From the NCBI GenBank assembly GCA_036675955.1, contig JAKFDW010000138.1, positions 1 to 40,988 of the forward strand: a DNA stretch of 40,988 nucleotides, in the 5' to 3' direction. Below the pieces are notes generated by a model. It was not told where the DNA came from. It worked only from the letters and a program-made list of their open reading frames with translations, and did not search any database. This document shows positions 1-7,588 of this stretch, in pieces; within the stretch, counting starts at the first letter, position 1; every line of letters begins with the position of its first letter. The DNA is from Pollutimonas sp036675955. Lineage in GTDB: Bacteria; Pseudomonadota; Gammaproteobacteria; Burkholderiales; Burkholderiaceae_B. The position numbers and the translations under genes were made by a program.

Positions 1-72
1 GAGTTCTTCAGAAAAAAACACTAGACGACCTCCCGTACCATCATCAAAAGTTAACTTGAATGGCGTTTTAAG

Positions 73-1326
73 ATGAAAGTTGCAGTATTGGGCGCGGGTG
101 TAATAGGTGTCACCACAGCTTATTACCTGGCACGGCAGGGACACAGTGTGCGGGTGTTCGAACGGCAGGCTGCCTCGGCGCTGGAAACCAGCTTCGCCAA
201 TGCGGGGCAGATCTCGTATGGCTACTCCTCGCCCTGGGCGGCACCAGGTGTCCCGCTGAAGGCCTTGAAGTGGATGTTCGCCGAGCATCCCCCATTGTCG
301 ATCCGCCCCGACGGTACCCTGCTGCAGTTGCAATGGATGTATCGCATGTGGCGCAATTGCACCGCGAGCCGCTATGCGGTCAATAAAGAACGCCTGGTCA
401 GGCTGTCGAGCTACAGCGGCGCATGCCTCGCGGAATTGCGCAATACCATAGGAATTCAATACGAAGGGCGACAGCAAGGTACCTTGCAGTTGTTTCGCAC
501 CCAACAACAACTCGATGCCGTGGCACACGATATTGCCGTTCTGAAGGAAGCCGGCATGGACTATCAATTGCTGGGTCGGGACGAGCTGGCTTCCGTCGAG
601 CCGGGCTTGGCATCCCGCCAGAGGAAACTTGTAGGCGGCTTGCGGCTGCCCGGCGATGAAACGGGCGACTGCCATATCTTCACCACACGGCTGACTGAAC
701 AGGCGAAAAGGCTCGGTGTGGAATTTCACTACGGCGTGAATGTGCAACAACTGCATATCGGTGCAGGGCGGGTGTCGGGTGTACAGTGCGACAACAGACT
801 CATAGACGCCGATGCGTATGTGGTCGCGCTGGGGTCGTATTCAAGCCCATTTCTGCGGCGTATCGAACCGCTGCCGGTTTACCCCATGAAGGGTTACTCG
901 ATTACCGTGCCGATTGCAGATGAAAGCCGCGCTCCGGTATCGACCTTGCTGGACGAAACGTATAAAACGGCAATCACGCGTTTTGACAATCGCATAAGAG
1001 TGGGTGGCATGGCCGAGATTGCTGGCTTTGACCTTAGTCTGAATCCGGCTCGCCAGAAGACGCTTGAAATGGTGCTTGACGACCTCTTCCCGGGCGCCAG
1101 GGCTCATGGCGAAGTGGCTTTCTGGACCGGTCTTCGGCCCAAGACACCGGACAGCACGCCCATCGTGGGCGGTACACGATATGACAACCTGTTTCTGAAT
1201 ACCGGACACGGCACCTTGGGGTGGACTATGGCATGTGGCAGTGGACAGCTGCTGGCCGATATCGTGTCCGGCAAACCCACTGCCATACCGAGTGACGACC
1301 TAGCGATACATCGTTACCGGCAGTAG
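73..1326 (+). CDS. dadA: D-amino acid dehydrogenase small subunit (DadA)
   Basis: 417-residue flavoprotein that oxidatively deaminates D-amino acids (chiefly D-alanine) to 2-oxo acids and ammonia, passing electrons to the respiratory chain at the inner face of the membrane. The N-terminus carries a Rossmann FAD-binding motif, GAGVIG at residues 7-12, followed by an acidic/basic turn (VFER) typical of DAO-fold enzymes; the C-terminus has the family's HGTLGWTMACGSG segment that closes over FAD. The length matches DadA. Only 72 bases precede the gene in the window, and no strong ribosome binding site is visible (GCGTTTTAAG before ATG). No alanine racemase (dadX) follows. The 3' end overlaps by 27 bases the convergent regulator gene ending at 1300. 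Assignment as DadA rather than another DAO-family oxidase rests on overall resemblance. Confidence 0.92.
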   Translation: MKVAVLGAGVIGVTTAYYLARQGHSVRVFERQAASALETSFANAGQISYGYSSPWAAPGVPLKALKWMFAEHPPLSIRPDGTLLQLQWMYRMWRNCTASRYAVNKERLVRLSSYSGACLAELRNTIGIQYEGRQQGTLQLFRTQQQLDAVAHDIAVLKEAGMDYQLLGRDELASVEPGLASRQRKLVGGLRLPGDETGDCHIFTTRLTEQAKRLGVEFHYGVNVQQLHIGAGRVSGVQCDNRLIDADAYVVALGSYSSPFLRRIEPLPVYPMKGYSITVPIADESRAPVSTLLDETYKTAITRFDNRIRVGGMAEIAGFDLSLNPARQKTLEMVLDDLFPGARAHGEVAFWTGLRPKTPDSTPIVGGTRYDNLFLNTGHGTLGWTMACGSGQLLADIVSGKPTAIPSDDLAIHRYRQ

Positions 1327-2091
1327 CGCATCGAATTGCTGGTGGCTTTTTGCAGGCGCCGTGAACATATAGCCCCACCGGTGCACCGACCTGAGCGGCG
1401 CTTCGCCGCCCTGCGCGCGGAATTTTCGACGCAGGCGGCTGACCAGCAAGGTGAGGCGCGCATGATGATAAGGCCTTGAACTGCCCGCATAGCTGCCACT
1501 GACTGCTTCCATGAGCTGACCGTGATTGGCCCGCAAGCCGGGAGCGGCAAGAAGCGTGGACAGGAAAGCGCGTTCGCCCGTAGTCAGGAGCATGCGTTGC
1601 TGCTGTGGGCCTGTCAGCACCCATGCCTTCTCGGTCAACGCCCAATAGCCCGTAAGCGCCGGGATGCTTGTGGCGGGGGCAGTGGCGGCTACCGGCGAGC
1701 CGATGGCGCAGGCACGCGCGAGCAAGGGATGTAACGTTGCCATAAGCAGGGCCGCCGAGGCACTGTAACAGCAGTATGTGTCTGCCCCACTGCGCAATAT
1801 ATGGGCGAGCACGGTTTCCCTGCGCGACGACACGAGTGCCAGAATGCCCGCGGACGGAAACAGACCGCGCAGGCTGGTTGCCGCCATGCAGTTGTTGGCC
1901 AGCGAGCTTGCCAGGATGACGATCCAGGGCGTGGTGGCCTGTGCGGAATATTGAGCGGCCATTTCGCAAAGCGCCTGGATTTCGGTGCATGCGATGACGG
2001 TGTAGCCATGGCTTTGGAGTTGCGCAACATGATGCCGCAAGGCCCTGGCCGGCCGCCGATTGAGCATGAGTACAGCGGGAGCTGGTGTCAT
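1300..2091 (-). CDS. OmpR-type winged-helix regulator with degenerate receiver domain
   Basis: 263-residue protein with two parts. Residues about 5-125 have the alternating strand/helix pattern of a response-regulator receiver (VLMLNRR, then WIVILASS, GILALVSS, SGADTYCCY). The residues needed for phosphorylation are missing: the acidic pair after strand 1 is Asn11-Arg12, the phospho-acceptor position after strand 3 is Ala61/Ser62, and the conserved Lys after strand 5 is not seen. Residues about 165-250 look like an OmpR/PhoB winged helix (TTGERAFLSTLLAAPG; LLVSRLRRKF; SVHRWGYMF at the wing). It is therefore probably a DNA-binding regulator that does not work by aspartyl phosphorylation. No sensor kinase gene is nearby. 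The gene is convergent with dadA, overlapping it by 27 bases. The ATG at 2091 has no good Shine-Dalgarno sequence, so the start is uncertain. Target genes are unknown. Confidence 0.78.
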   Translation of the reverse strand: MTPAPAVLMLNRRPARALRHHVAQLQSHGYTVIACTEIQALCEMAAQYSAQATTPWIVILASSLANNCMAATSLRGLFPSAGILALVSSRRETVLAHILRSGADTYCCYSASAALLMATLHPLLARACAIGSPVAATAPATSIPALTGYWALTEKAWVLTGPQQQRMLLTTGERAFLSTLLAAPGLRANHGQLMEAVSGSYAGSSRPYHHARLTLLVSRLRRKFRAQGGEAPLRSVHRWGYMFTAPAKSHQQFDALLPVTMYR

Positions 2092-2133
2092 TTGAGGTGC
2101 CTGTAATGTAAGGTTCCAGACGGATCAACCACA

Positions 2134-2215
2134 GTGATCACCTCAATTTACCCCGCGTTATCACATTTGTAATTGGCATTATTACCAACGTGATTGGATT
2201 AAATCGTTCAATCAC
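2134..2215. promoter_or_regulatory. Cluster of GTGAT/ATCAC dyads (candidate operators)
   Basis: The interval between the two divergent regulator genes holds a perfect palindrome GTGATCAC (2134-2141), the related GTTATCAC (2157-2164), TTGG/CCAA arms (2173-2188), and a seven-base inverted repeat GTGATTG (2190-2196) with CAATCAC (2209-2215). The repeated half-site suggests one protein, plausibly the adjacent XRE regulator, binding several sites. The last dyad ends five bases before the preferred GTG start of that gene, as expected for autorepression. Binding is inferred. Confidence 0.5.
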
Positions 2216-2219
2216 ATTC

Positions 2220-2618
2220 GTGAACCTTTTTGCTGAACGCCTCCGACACATTCGCGCTTTACGCGGCATGAGCCAATCGGCCCTGGCCCGCGCTTGTGGG
2301 CTCTCGCAAAGCGCCATTGCCAATTACGAGAACGGCAGCCGGAAATCAGCCAAGGATATTTTCAAGCTGTCGGAAGCCCTCGACGTGAATCCTGTCTGGC
2401 TCGCGCTAGGAACTGGTCCGATAGAGGCCCTGCCTCATGCAGCCTCCGCAATGCACCGTGTCACGGACGCCGTTCCAGCGCATGGACTGGCGCCCTGGCC
2501 ATTCTCCGATACACCGCCCGAAGTCTATTGGTCGCTTACGGACGACGAGCGCGCGGTGGTCGAAACCACGCTCGGCAGCCTTATCAAATCTTTGGGAAAA
2601 AAGCCCCAGGGTCGGTAA
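2220..2618 (+). CDS. XRE-family helix-turn-helix transcriptional regulator
   Basis: About 132 residues from GTG 2220. Residues 1-65 form a Cro/C1-type HTH: LFAERLRHIRALRGMSQ, then ALARACGLSQSAIANYENG with the typical recognition helix, then a helical stretch ending in LDVNPVWLALG. That last segment is characteristic of short repressors resembling phage C1/C2 or SinR-like proteins. The C-terminal half (about 70-132) is low in recognisable motifs and has a short acidic segment (SLTDDERAVVETTLGSLIKSL) that may mediate dimerisation. An in-frame GTG also exists at 2190, but it lies inside an inverted repeat and would add ten residues not expected in the family; neither start has a clear Shine-Dalgarno sequence. 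Upstream dyads suggest autoregulation. No phage genes are adjacent, so it may be a domesticated repressor. Confidence 0.82.
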   Translation: MNLFAERLRHIRALRGMSQSALARACGLSQSAIANYENGSRKSAKDIFKLSEALDVNPVWLALGTGPIEALPHAASAMHRVTDAVPAHGLAPWPFSDTPPEVYWSLTDDERAVVETTLGSLIKSLGKKPQGR

Positions 2619-2642
2619 ATCCAGCAGAACCCATTTATACTT

Positions 2643-2725
2643 GCTCCCACGCAGGGGTACTCGTTGTTTCCAACGGGTTGAGAAAAACCCTTCGTACCAG
2701 TACGGATAATGCCGATGCTGGGAGC
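2643..2725 (+). promoter_or_regulatory. TPP riboswitch aptamer (THI element) of thiC
   Basis: The conserved blocks of the thiamine pyrophosphate aptamer are present in order: GGGGTAC (2654-2660), TTGAGA (2678-2683), ACCCTT (2687-2692) and GGATAATGCC (2704-2713). P1 is closed by GCTCCCA (2643-2649) with TGGGAGC (2719-2725), seven perfect pairs. It lies 75 bases ahead of thiC, its usual target. TPP binding should lower ThiC synthesis. Confidence 0.93.
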
Positions 2726-2749
2726 GTGCTTGTCGATATCCACGATATT

Positions 2750-2793
2750 GATAGGTCTATTCCCTATCGGCTCCACTATTTATACTTTTGGAG
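2750..2793 (+). promoter_or_regulatory. Expression platform sequestering the thiC ribosome binding site
   Basis: A hairpin GATAGG (2750-2755) with CCTATC (2763-2768) is followed by CTCCA (2771-2775), which can pair with TGGAG (2789-2793), the thiC Shine-Dalgarno sequence. The same anti-SD region, GCTCC (2770-2774), can instead pair with GGAGC (2721-2725), the 3' strand of aptamer P1. The two pairings exclude each other, giving a translational OFF switch when TPP stabilises P1. No T-run follows, so termination is unlikely to be the mechanism. Confidence 0.65.
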
Positions 2794-2799
2794 CATGTC

Positions 2800-4713
2800 T
2801 TGAACACCCATCCCCACTTTTCAGCCATCGAAACCGGCGTTGATTCGGCCGCGATCGCTCCTCTTCCCCAATCGCACAAAGTCTATCAGGTCGGGTCCCG
2901 GCCCGATATCCGTGTTCCATTTCGTGAAATCACACAGAGCGACACCCCCACCATGTTCGGCGGCGAATGCAATCCGCCTCTGACTGTCTACGATACCAGC
3001 GGCCCTTATACTGATCCGCTGGTTCAAATCGACCTGCGCAAAGGGCTTTCCCCCTTGCGGGACGCCTGGATAGCCGAACGCCAAGACACGCAGGAGCTTG
3101 ATGGCCCAAGCAGCCATTTCGGCCAGGCCCGCCTGCGCGACACCAGGCTTGCAGACATGCGGTTCAAACTGCGGCGCCTACCAAGACGTGCCAGCGCCGG
3201 CTCCAATGTTTCCCAGATGCACTACGCCCGGCAGGGCATCATCACGCCGGAAATGGAATTCGTCGCGATACGTGAAAATCTGCGCCGCGAACACTATATC
3301 GAAATGCTGCATGCTAGCGGTCCGCAAGGACAGCGCCTGGTACAACGCATGCTGCGCCAGCATCCCGGCGTATCCTTTGGCGCATCCATTCCAGCCTCAA
3401 TCAGTCCGGAATTCGTACGCGACGAAATCGCGAGAGGCCGGGCGATCCTGCCCGCCAATATCAACCACCCCGAAAGCGAACCAATGGCCATCGGCCGGAA
3501 CTTTCTGGTAAAGATCAACGCCAACATCGGCAACTCAGCGCTGAACTCGAACATTAGTGAAGAAGTCGAGAAAATGACGTGGGCCATACGATGGGGCGGC
3601 GACACGGTCATGGACCTTTCCACGGGCAAGAACATACACGAGACGCGCGAATGGATCATACGCAATTCGCCTGTTCCCATAGGAACGGTGCCCATATATC
3701 AGGCCCTTGAAAAAGTGGATGGCAAGGCTGAAGAGCTGACTTGGGAAATATTCCGCGACACGCTGATTGAGCAAGCCGAACAGGGTGTCGACTATTTCAC
3801 TATCCACGCCGGTGTGCGCCTGCCCTTCGTACCGATGACCGCCGATCGCATGACTGGCATCGTATCGCGTGGCGGCTCCATTCTAGCCAAATGGTGTCTT
3901 GCACATCACAGGGAAAGTTTTGTGTATGAGCACTTTGACGATATCTGCGACATCATGAAATCTTACGATGTATGCCTGTCCCTTGGAGATGGGCTGCGGC
4001 CGGGATCTGGCTACGACGCCAACGACGAAGCGCAATTTGCAGAATTGAAAACGCTGGGCGAACTGACCCAGGTGGCATGGAAACATGATGTGCAGGTGAT
4101 GGTCGAAGGTCCCGGCCATGTGCCCATGCACCTCATCAAGGAAAACATGGACATGCAGCTGGAGCACTGTCACGAAGCGCCCTTTTATACTCTGGGGCCT
4201 CTTACGACCGATATAGCGCCCGGTTACGATCACATCACGTCCGGCATAGGCGCCGCCCTCATCGGCTGGTACGGGACGGCCATGCTGTGTTATGTAACGC
4301 CCAAGGAACATCTGGGTCTACCCGACAAGAAAGACGTCAAGGATGGGATCATCACCTACAAGATTGCTGCGCACGCCGCTGATCTGGCCAAAGGCCATCC
4401 AGGCGCGGCCATACGCGATAACGCCCTGTCCAAAGCAAGATTCGAATTCCGCTGGGAAGACCAATTCAATCTCGGACTGGATCCCGACACGGCCAGGGAT
4501 TTCCACGATGCGACACTGCCGAAAGACTCAATGAAGGTTGCACACTTCTGCTCTATGTGCGGCCCGCACTTCTGCAGCATGAAGATCACCCAGGACGTCC
4601 GCGAATACGCGCGCAACAAGGGGCTGGACGACCAGTCGGCATTACATCTGGGCATGCACGAGAAAGCGGCGGAGTTCAGAGAAAAAGGCGGCAGCATTTA
4701 TCAAAAAATCTGA
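2800..4713 (+). CDS. thiC: Phosphomethylpyrimidine synthase (ThiC)
   Basis: Radical-SAM enzyme that rearranges aminoimidazole ribotide to hydroxymethylpyrimidine phosphate in thiamine biosynthesis. About 637 residues, within the family's range. The C-terminal [4Fe-4S] ligand motif CxxCx4C is CSMCGPHFC, the cysteines being codons at 4549, 4558 and 4573. The internal EGPGHVPMH and GPLTTDIAPGYDHI segments are ThiC signatures. I chose TTG at 2800 because GGAG (2790-2793) lies six bases upstream and translation then begins MNTHPHFSAIE, like related ThiC N-termini; an in-frame TTG at 2788 would put the SD inside the coding region. An out-of-frame ATG at 2795 opens a two-codon frame (ATG TCT TGA) overlapping the start. 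Control is by the upstream TPP riboswitch. No other thi gene is adjacent. Confidence 0.96.
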   Translation: MNTHPHFSAIETGVDSAAIAPLPQSHKVYQVGSRPDIRVPFREITQSDTPTMFGGECNPPLTVYDTSGPYTDPLVQIDLRKGLSPLRDAWIAERQDTQELDGPSSHFGQARLRDTRLADMRFKLRRLPRRASAGSNVSQMHYARQGIITPEMEFVAIRENLRREHYIEMLHASGPQGQRLVQRMLRQHPGVSFGASIPASISPEFVRDEIARGRAILPANINHPESEPMAIGRNFLVKINANIGNSALNSNISEEVEKMTWAIRWGGDTVMDLSTGKNIHETREWIIRNSPVPIGTVPIYQALEKVDGKAEELTWEIFRDTLIEQAEQGVDYFTIHAGVRLPFVPMTADRMTGIVSRGGSILAKWCLAHHRESFVYEHFDDICDIMKSYDVCLSLGDGLRPGSGYDANDEAQFAELKTLGELTQVAWKHDVQVMVEGPGHVPMHLIKENMDMQLEHCHEAPFYTLGPLTTDIAPGYDHITSGIGAALIGWYGTAMLCYVTPKEHLGLPDKKDVKDGIITYKIAAHAADLAKGHPGAAIRDNALSKARFEFRWEDQFNLGLDPDTARDFHDATLPKDSMKVAHFCSMCGPHFCSMKITQDVREYARNKGLDDQSALHLGMHEKAAEFREKGGSIYQKI

Positions 4714-4739
4714 CGTGCCGCGCCAGGCGGGGCCTGTGC

Positions 4740-4767
4740 TATTGCACGCGCGCCAACTTGTGCAATA
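4740..4767 (+). terminator. Inverted repeat after thiC, possible terminator or mRNA end stem
   Basis: TATTGCAC (4740-4747) and GTGCAATA (4760-4767) form an eight-pair stem with a 12-base loop, 27 bases after the thiC stop. No T-run follows, so intrinsic termination is weak at best. Confidence 0.35.
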
Positions 4768-4789
4768 ACAGCTCAGCGCACCGCCGGAA

Positions 4790-4810
4790 GGCGGGCCGCC
4801 ACGGCCCGCC
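4790..4810. terminator. GC-rich hairpin between convergent thiC and OmpA-like lipoprotein gene
   Basis: GGCGGGCCG (4790-4798) and CGGCCCGCC (4802-4810) pair perfectly over nine bases with a CCA loop. It sits between the two convergent stops and could end or stabilise transcripts from either side. Neither strand has a good T-run. Confidence 0.45.
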
Positions 4811-4826
4811 GCCAACTGGAACCGGC

Positions 4827-5489
4827 TTACTGCTGAGTGGCGTACAGGAACAGTTCGACGCGGCGGTTCAGTGCACGACCGTCGGCAGTACTGTTGTCGG
4901 CAACTGGACTGCTGGATCCGCGCCCTTCAGCTGTGACGTAATTGGTGGGCACGCCTTGTTGTGTCAGGTAATTGGCCACCGCGCGGGCACGGTTCACAGA
5001 AAGCGTTTGATTGGTGGCGTCCGAGCCCGTGCTATCGGTGTAACCGATGGATTTGGCTCGCAATTCAGGATGTTGCACCAAAGCGCGAGACACACTGTCC
5101 AGCACAGGCAACAGTGCAGGCTTCAAGGCATATTTGCCCGTATCGAAGGATACGTTGCTGGGGATATTCACGCGCAGGGTGCCGTCGGGCATTTCGGTTA
5201 CGTCGACACCCAGGCTGCTCGCACCGGATTTTTCGACATCGTTCTTGACGCCGGACCAGTTGTAACCCGCGATACCGCCGGCCACAGCGCCAATGCCGGC
5301 GCCGATAGCGGCCGATTTACTGCTGTCGCCAATGAGGGCGCCCAGGCCGGCACCAACGGCTGCACCAGCACCGGCTCCTACCGCAGTCTTGCCGCCCTTG
5401 CCCATTCCTTCCATCTGGGCACAACCCGCCATCAAAGCCACCACCCCAATGCAGGATGCAATCCGACCGGCACGTATAGATACCTTCAT
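4827..5489 (-). CDS. OmpA-family outer-membrane lipoprotein (YiaD-like)
   Basis: 220 residues from ATG 5489, which has a strong AAGGAGAG Shine-Dalgarno sequence. The N-terminus is a lipoprotein signal with lipobox LMAGC, Cys23 being the lipidated residue. Residues about 33-80 are a glycine-zipper segment (GAGAGAAVGAGLGALIGD; GAGIGAVAGGIAG) that may insert in membrane or oligomerise. The C-terminal half (about 100-220) is an OmpA/MotB peptidoglycan-binding domain, with strand FDTGKYAL, the GYTDSTGSD loop and the NRRVEL end motif. It likely tethers the outer membrane to the cell wall, as YiaD-type lipoproteins do. The reading frame is open upstream to 5609 but that extension has no signal-peptide logic. 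The upstream region has a dyad at 5602-5626. Confidence 0.9.
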   Translation of the reverse strand: MKVSIRAGRIASCIGVVALMAGCAQMEGMGKGGKTAVGAGAGAAVGAGLGALIGDSSKSAAIGAGIGAVAGGIAGYNWSGVKNDVEKSGASSLGVDVTEMPDGTLRVNIPSNVSFDTGKYALKPALLPVLDSVSRALVQHPELRAKSIGYTDSTGSDATNQTLSVNRARAVANYLTQQGVPTNYVTAEGRGSSSPVADNSTADGRALNRRVELFLYATQQ

Positions 5490-5601
5490 GTAACTCTCCT
5501 TTTCCCCGATAAGCAGCATAATTTCTGCTGGCCCTAATGCTAGCAAGCGCCGCAGGGCAAGGGTGTTACATTTTGGTTCTGCAAGTTTTGTTTTTACGTT
5601 T

Positions 5602-5626
5602 GTTGACACTTCGTCTCGAAGTCAAC
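5602..5626. promoter_or_regulatory. Dyad GTTGACaCTTCG / CGAAGTCAAC upstream of the OmpA-like lipoprotein gene
   Basis: GTTGACACTTCG (5602-5613) and CGAAGTCAAC (5617-5626) pair around a TCT loop, with two unpaired bases in the left arm. It lies 113-137 bases upstream of the lipoprotein start. It could be an operator or a transcript hairpin; no binding protein can be named. Confidence 0.3.
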
Positions 5627-5642
5627 CGTTCGCGATTTCCGC

Positions 5643-5683
5643 CAACAAAAAGGCCGAGCCTGTGCAAGACAAGGCCCGGCCTT
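5643..5683 (-). terminator. Rho-independent terminator of the Bug-family receptor gene
   Basis: Read on the minus strand, AAGGCCGGGCC (5683-5673) pairs with GGCTCGGCCTT (5660-5650), ten of eleven positions matched, with a 12-base loop. It is followed by a T-rich run TTTGTT. It begins about 20 bases after the stop of the upstream gene. Confidence 0.82.
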
Positions 5684-5703
5684 CGGGAGTTCAATTTATC
5701 GGG

Positions 5704-6705
5704 TTAAAACAGCTTGGCGCCTGACGCCTTGACGATTTCTTTGTATTTGGCCAAATCGTGCTTGACCAGCTCGGCAAAAGCTTCGGGAGTGGTCGGCTTG
5801 GCATCCGAGCCCATGGTAAGCAGGTTCTTGCGTACTGCGGGATCTTGAAGCGCTTTTACGTAGGCAGCATTTAGTTTGTCGATGACAGGCTTGGGCGTGC
5901 CGCCGGTGGCGAATACGCCAAACCATGTACCCAGGTCGAAATTGCCGATACCCGCTTGCTCCATGGTCGGCAAATCGGCAAAAGCCGAAGAACGCTCCAG
6001 CGTCGTGACTGCCAAGGCCTTGACCTTGCCGTCTTTGATGAGCGAGGCGGCAGAAGCCAGGTTATCGAACATGAAGTTAACCTGTCCGCCCAGCAATGCG
6101 AGTTTGGCGGGAGCCGCACCGGCATAGGGCACATGGACGGTCTTGATGCCGGAACGCACATTAAGCAGCTCACCGGCCAGGTGTCCGGCGCTTCCGTTGC
6201 CACCTGAAGCGAAGTTCAATTGGTCTGGATTCTTTTTGGCGTAAGCCACCAGGTCGGAGACTGACTTGATGCCATTGGAGTTCGCGAATTCGTTGTTGAG
6301 TATCAGTACATTCGGCACCGATGCAACCAGCGTAACGGGTTCGAAGTCTTTGATGGGATCGAAAGGAAGCTTCTCGTACAGCCATGGATTGATGGCATTG
6401 ATGGCAACCGCCCCCATGACCAGGGTATAGCCGTCAGGCTTGGCCTTTGCAGCAATGCTGGCGCCGATATTTCCGCCCGCACCCGGCCGGTTTTCCACAA
6501 TAATAGTGCCCAGTTCCGGCCGTGCCTTTTCAGCCAACAGGCGCGCCATGCCGTCGAGCGGGCCGCCTGCCGCATAGGGCACGATGAACGTGATGGGTTT
6601 GGAGGGAAACTCTTCGGCGGCGGCCGGCGTTGGGGCGGCCGAAAGAGTTATGCAGGCGACTAGCGCTGCAGCCGTCGCCGGCCAAGTTTTCAAAGCGGAG
6701 AACAT
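5704..6705 (-). CDS. Bug/TctC-family tripartite tricarboxylate transporter substrate-binding protein
   Basis: 333-residue periplasmic receptor. Residues 1-30 are a Sec signal peptide (basic start, hydrophobic ALVACITLSA, Ala-rich cleavage region ending AAAEEF). The mature protein has the family's hallmarks: PSKPITFIVPYAAGGPLD, the GTIIVENRPGAGGNIG segment and NFASGGNGSAGHL, which in known structures shape the carboxylate-binding cleft. No TctA/TctB membrane subunits are adjacent, so it is an orphan receptor, a large class in Bordetella and relatives. The gene lies 88 bases downstream of aapP on the same strand, with an AT-rich interval that probably carries its own promoter. The ligand cannot be predicted. 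Confidence 0.9.
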   Translation of the reverse strand: MFSALKTWPATAAALVACITLSAAPTPAAAEEFPSKPITFIVPYAAGGPLDGMARLLAEKARPELGTIIVENRPGAGGNIGASIAAKAKPDGYTLVMGAVAINAINPWLYEKLPFDPIKDFEPVTLVASVPNVLILNNEFANSNGIKSVSDLVAYAKKNPDQLNFASGGNGSAGHLAGELLNVRSGIKTVHVPYAGAAPAKLALLGGQVNFMFDNLASAASLIKDGKVKALAVTTLERSSAFADLPTMEQAGIGNFDLGTWFGVFATGGTPKPVIDKLNAAYVKALQDPAVRKNLLTMGSDAKPTTPEAFAELVKHDLAKYKEIVKASGAKLF

Positions 6706-6793
6706 ATTAGTAACACTCTGTTGTAAATAATATTAAAACAATACCGTACACCATTTTTGCCGCGTTCGCGAATTCCCTGGGCGGCCCGGTATA

Positions 6794-7534
6794 TCAGTGC
6801 AGGATTTGGCTAAGGAAAAGCTGCGTGCGTTCGTTTTGGGGGCTATCGAAGAATGCATCGGGAGTGTTTTCTTCGATGATTTCGCCTTGATCCATGAAGA
6901 TCACACGGTCGGCCACTTTGCGCGCAAAACCCATTTCGTGTGTGACGCAAAGCATGGTCATTCCGCTTTCCTCGGCCAGCCCCACCATGACGTCGAGGAC
7001 TTCCTTGACCATTTCTGGATCCAGCGCCGAGGTCGGCTCGTCGAACAGCATTATTTTGGGACTCATGCACAGCGAGCGGGCAATAGCCACGCGCTGCTGT
7101 TGGCCGCCGGAAAGCTGACCGGGATACTTGACGGCCTGGTCGGGAATGCGGACTCGTTGAAGGTATTTCATGGCAGTTGCCTCGGCTTCGGCGCGCGACT
7201 GCTTCAATACCCATATCGGGCCCAGGGTAAGGTTTTCCAGCACAGTAAGGTGCGGAAACAGGTTGAAATGCTGGAATACCATGCCGACGTCGCGGCGAAT
7301 GGCTTCGATCTGCTTCAGATCGTTGGTAAGTTCGATGCCATCGACAACGATGCTGCCCTGCTGATGTTCTTCCAGGCGATTGATGCAACGTATCATGGTG
7401 GATTTCCCGGACCCGGAAGGTCCGCAAATGACAATCCGTTCGCCCCGGGCAACATTCAAATTGATGTTGCGCAACACATGAAACTGCCCAAACCACTTAT
7501 TGACATCCTCCAGGCGGATAATGGCCTCAGACAT
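6794..7534 (-). CDS. aapP: General L-amino acid ABC transporter ATP-binding protein (AapP)
   Basis: 246-residue ATPase of a polar amino-acid importer. Walker A is GPSGSGKST (38-46), the signature is LSGGQQQRVAIARS, and Walker B is IMLFDEPTSALDPE, followed by the switch His in CVTHEMGFA. It energises uptake through the AapQ-AapM permease pair in the inner membrane. The start at 7534 (MSEAIIRLEDV) is preferred over the open frame up to 7576 because AAGGGAG lies about 10 bases upstream and homologues begin there. It is the last gene of aapJQMP, 54 bases after aapM. Confidence 0.93.
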   Translation of the reverse strand: MSEAIIRLEDVNKWFGQFHVLRNINLNVARGERIVICGPSGSGKSTMIRCINRLEEHQQGSIVVDGIELTNDLKQIEAIRRDVGMVFQHFNLFPHLTVLENLTLGPIWVLKQSRAEAEATAMKYLQRVRIPDQAVKYPGQLSGGQQQRVAIARSLCMSPKIMLFDEPTSALDPEMVKEVLDVMVGLAEESGMTMLCVTHEMGFARKVADRVIFMDQGEIIEENTPDAFFDSPQNERTQLFLSQILH

Positions 7535-7588
7535 GTCTGTACTCCCTTGTTTGAATCTGCGCCTGCATAGATGCACACGGCATGTTGG

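Noticed and set aside
1226..2128. 300-residue open frame on the minus strand overlapping the regulator gene
   Set aside because: It is a different frame over the winged-helix regulator and dadA end; composition is His/Arg/Pro/Cys-rich with no domain pattern.
2636..2641. TATACT as a -10 element for thiC
   Set aside because: Transcription would then start inside the 5' strand of riboswitch P1 (from 2643), and no -35 lies at the right distance.
5490..5609. Upstream extension of the OmpA-like lipoprotein
   Set aside because: The internal ATG at 5489 has a strong ribosome binding site and begins the lipoprotein signal; the extension would bury it.
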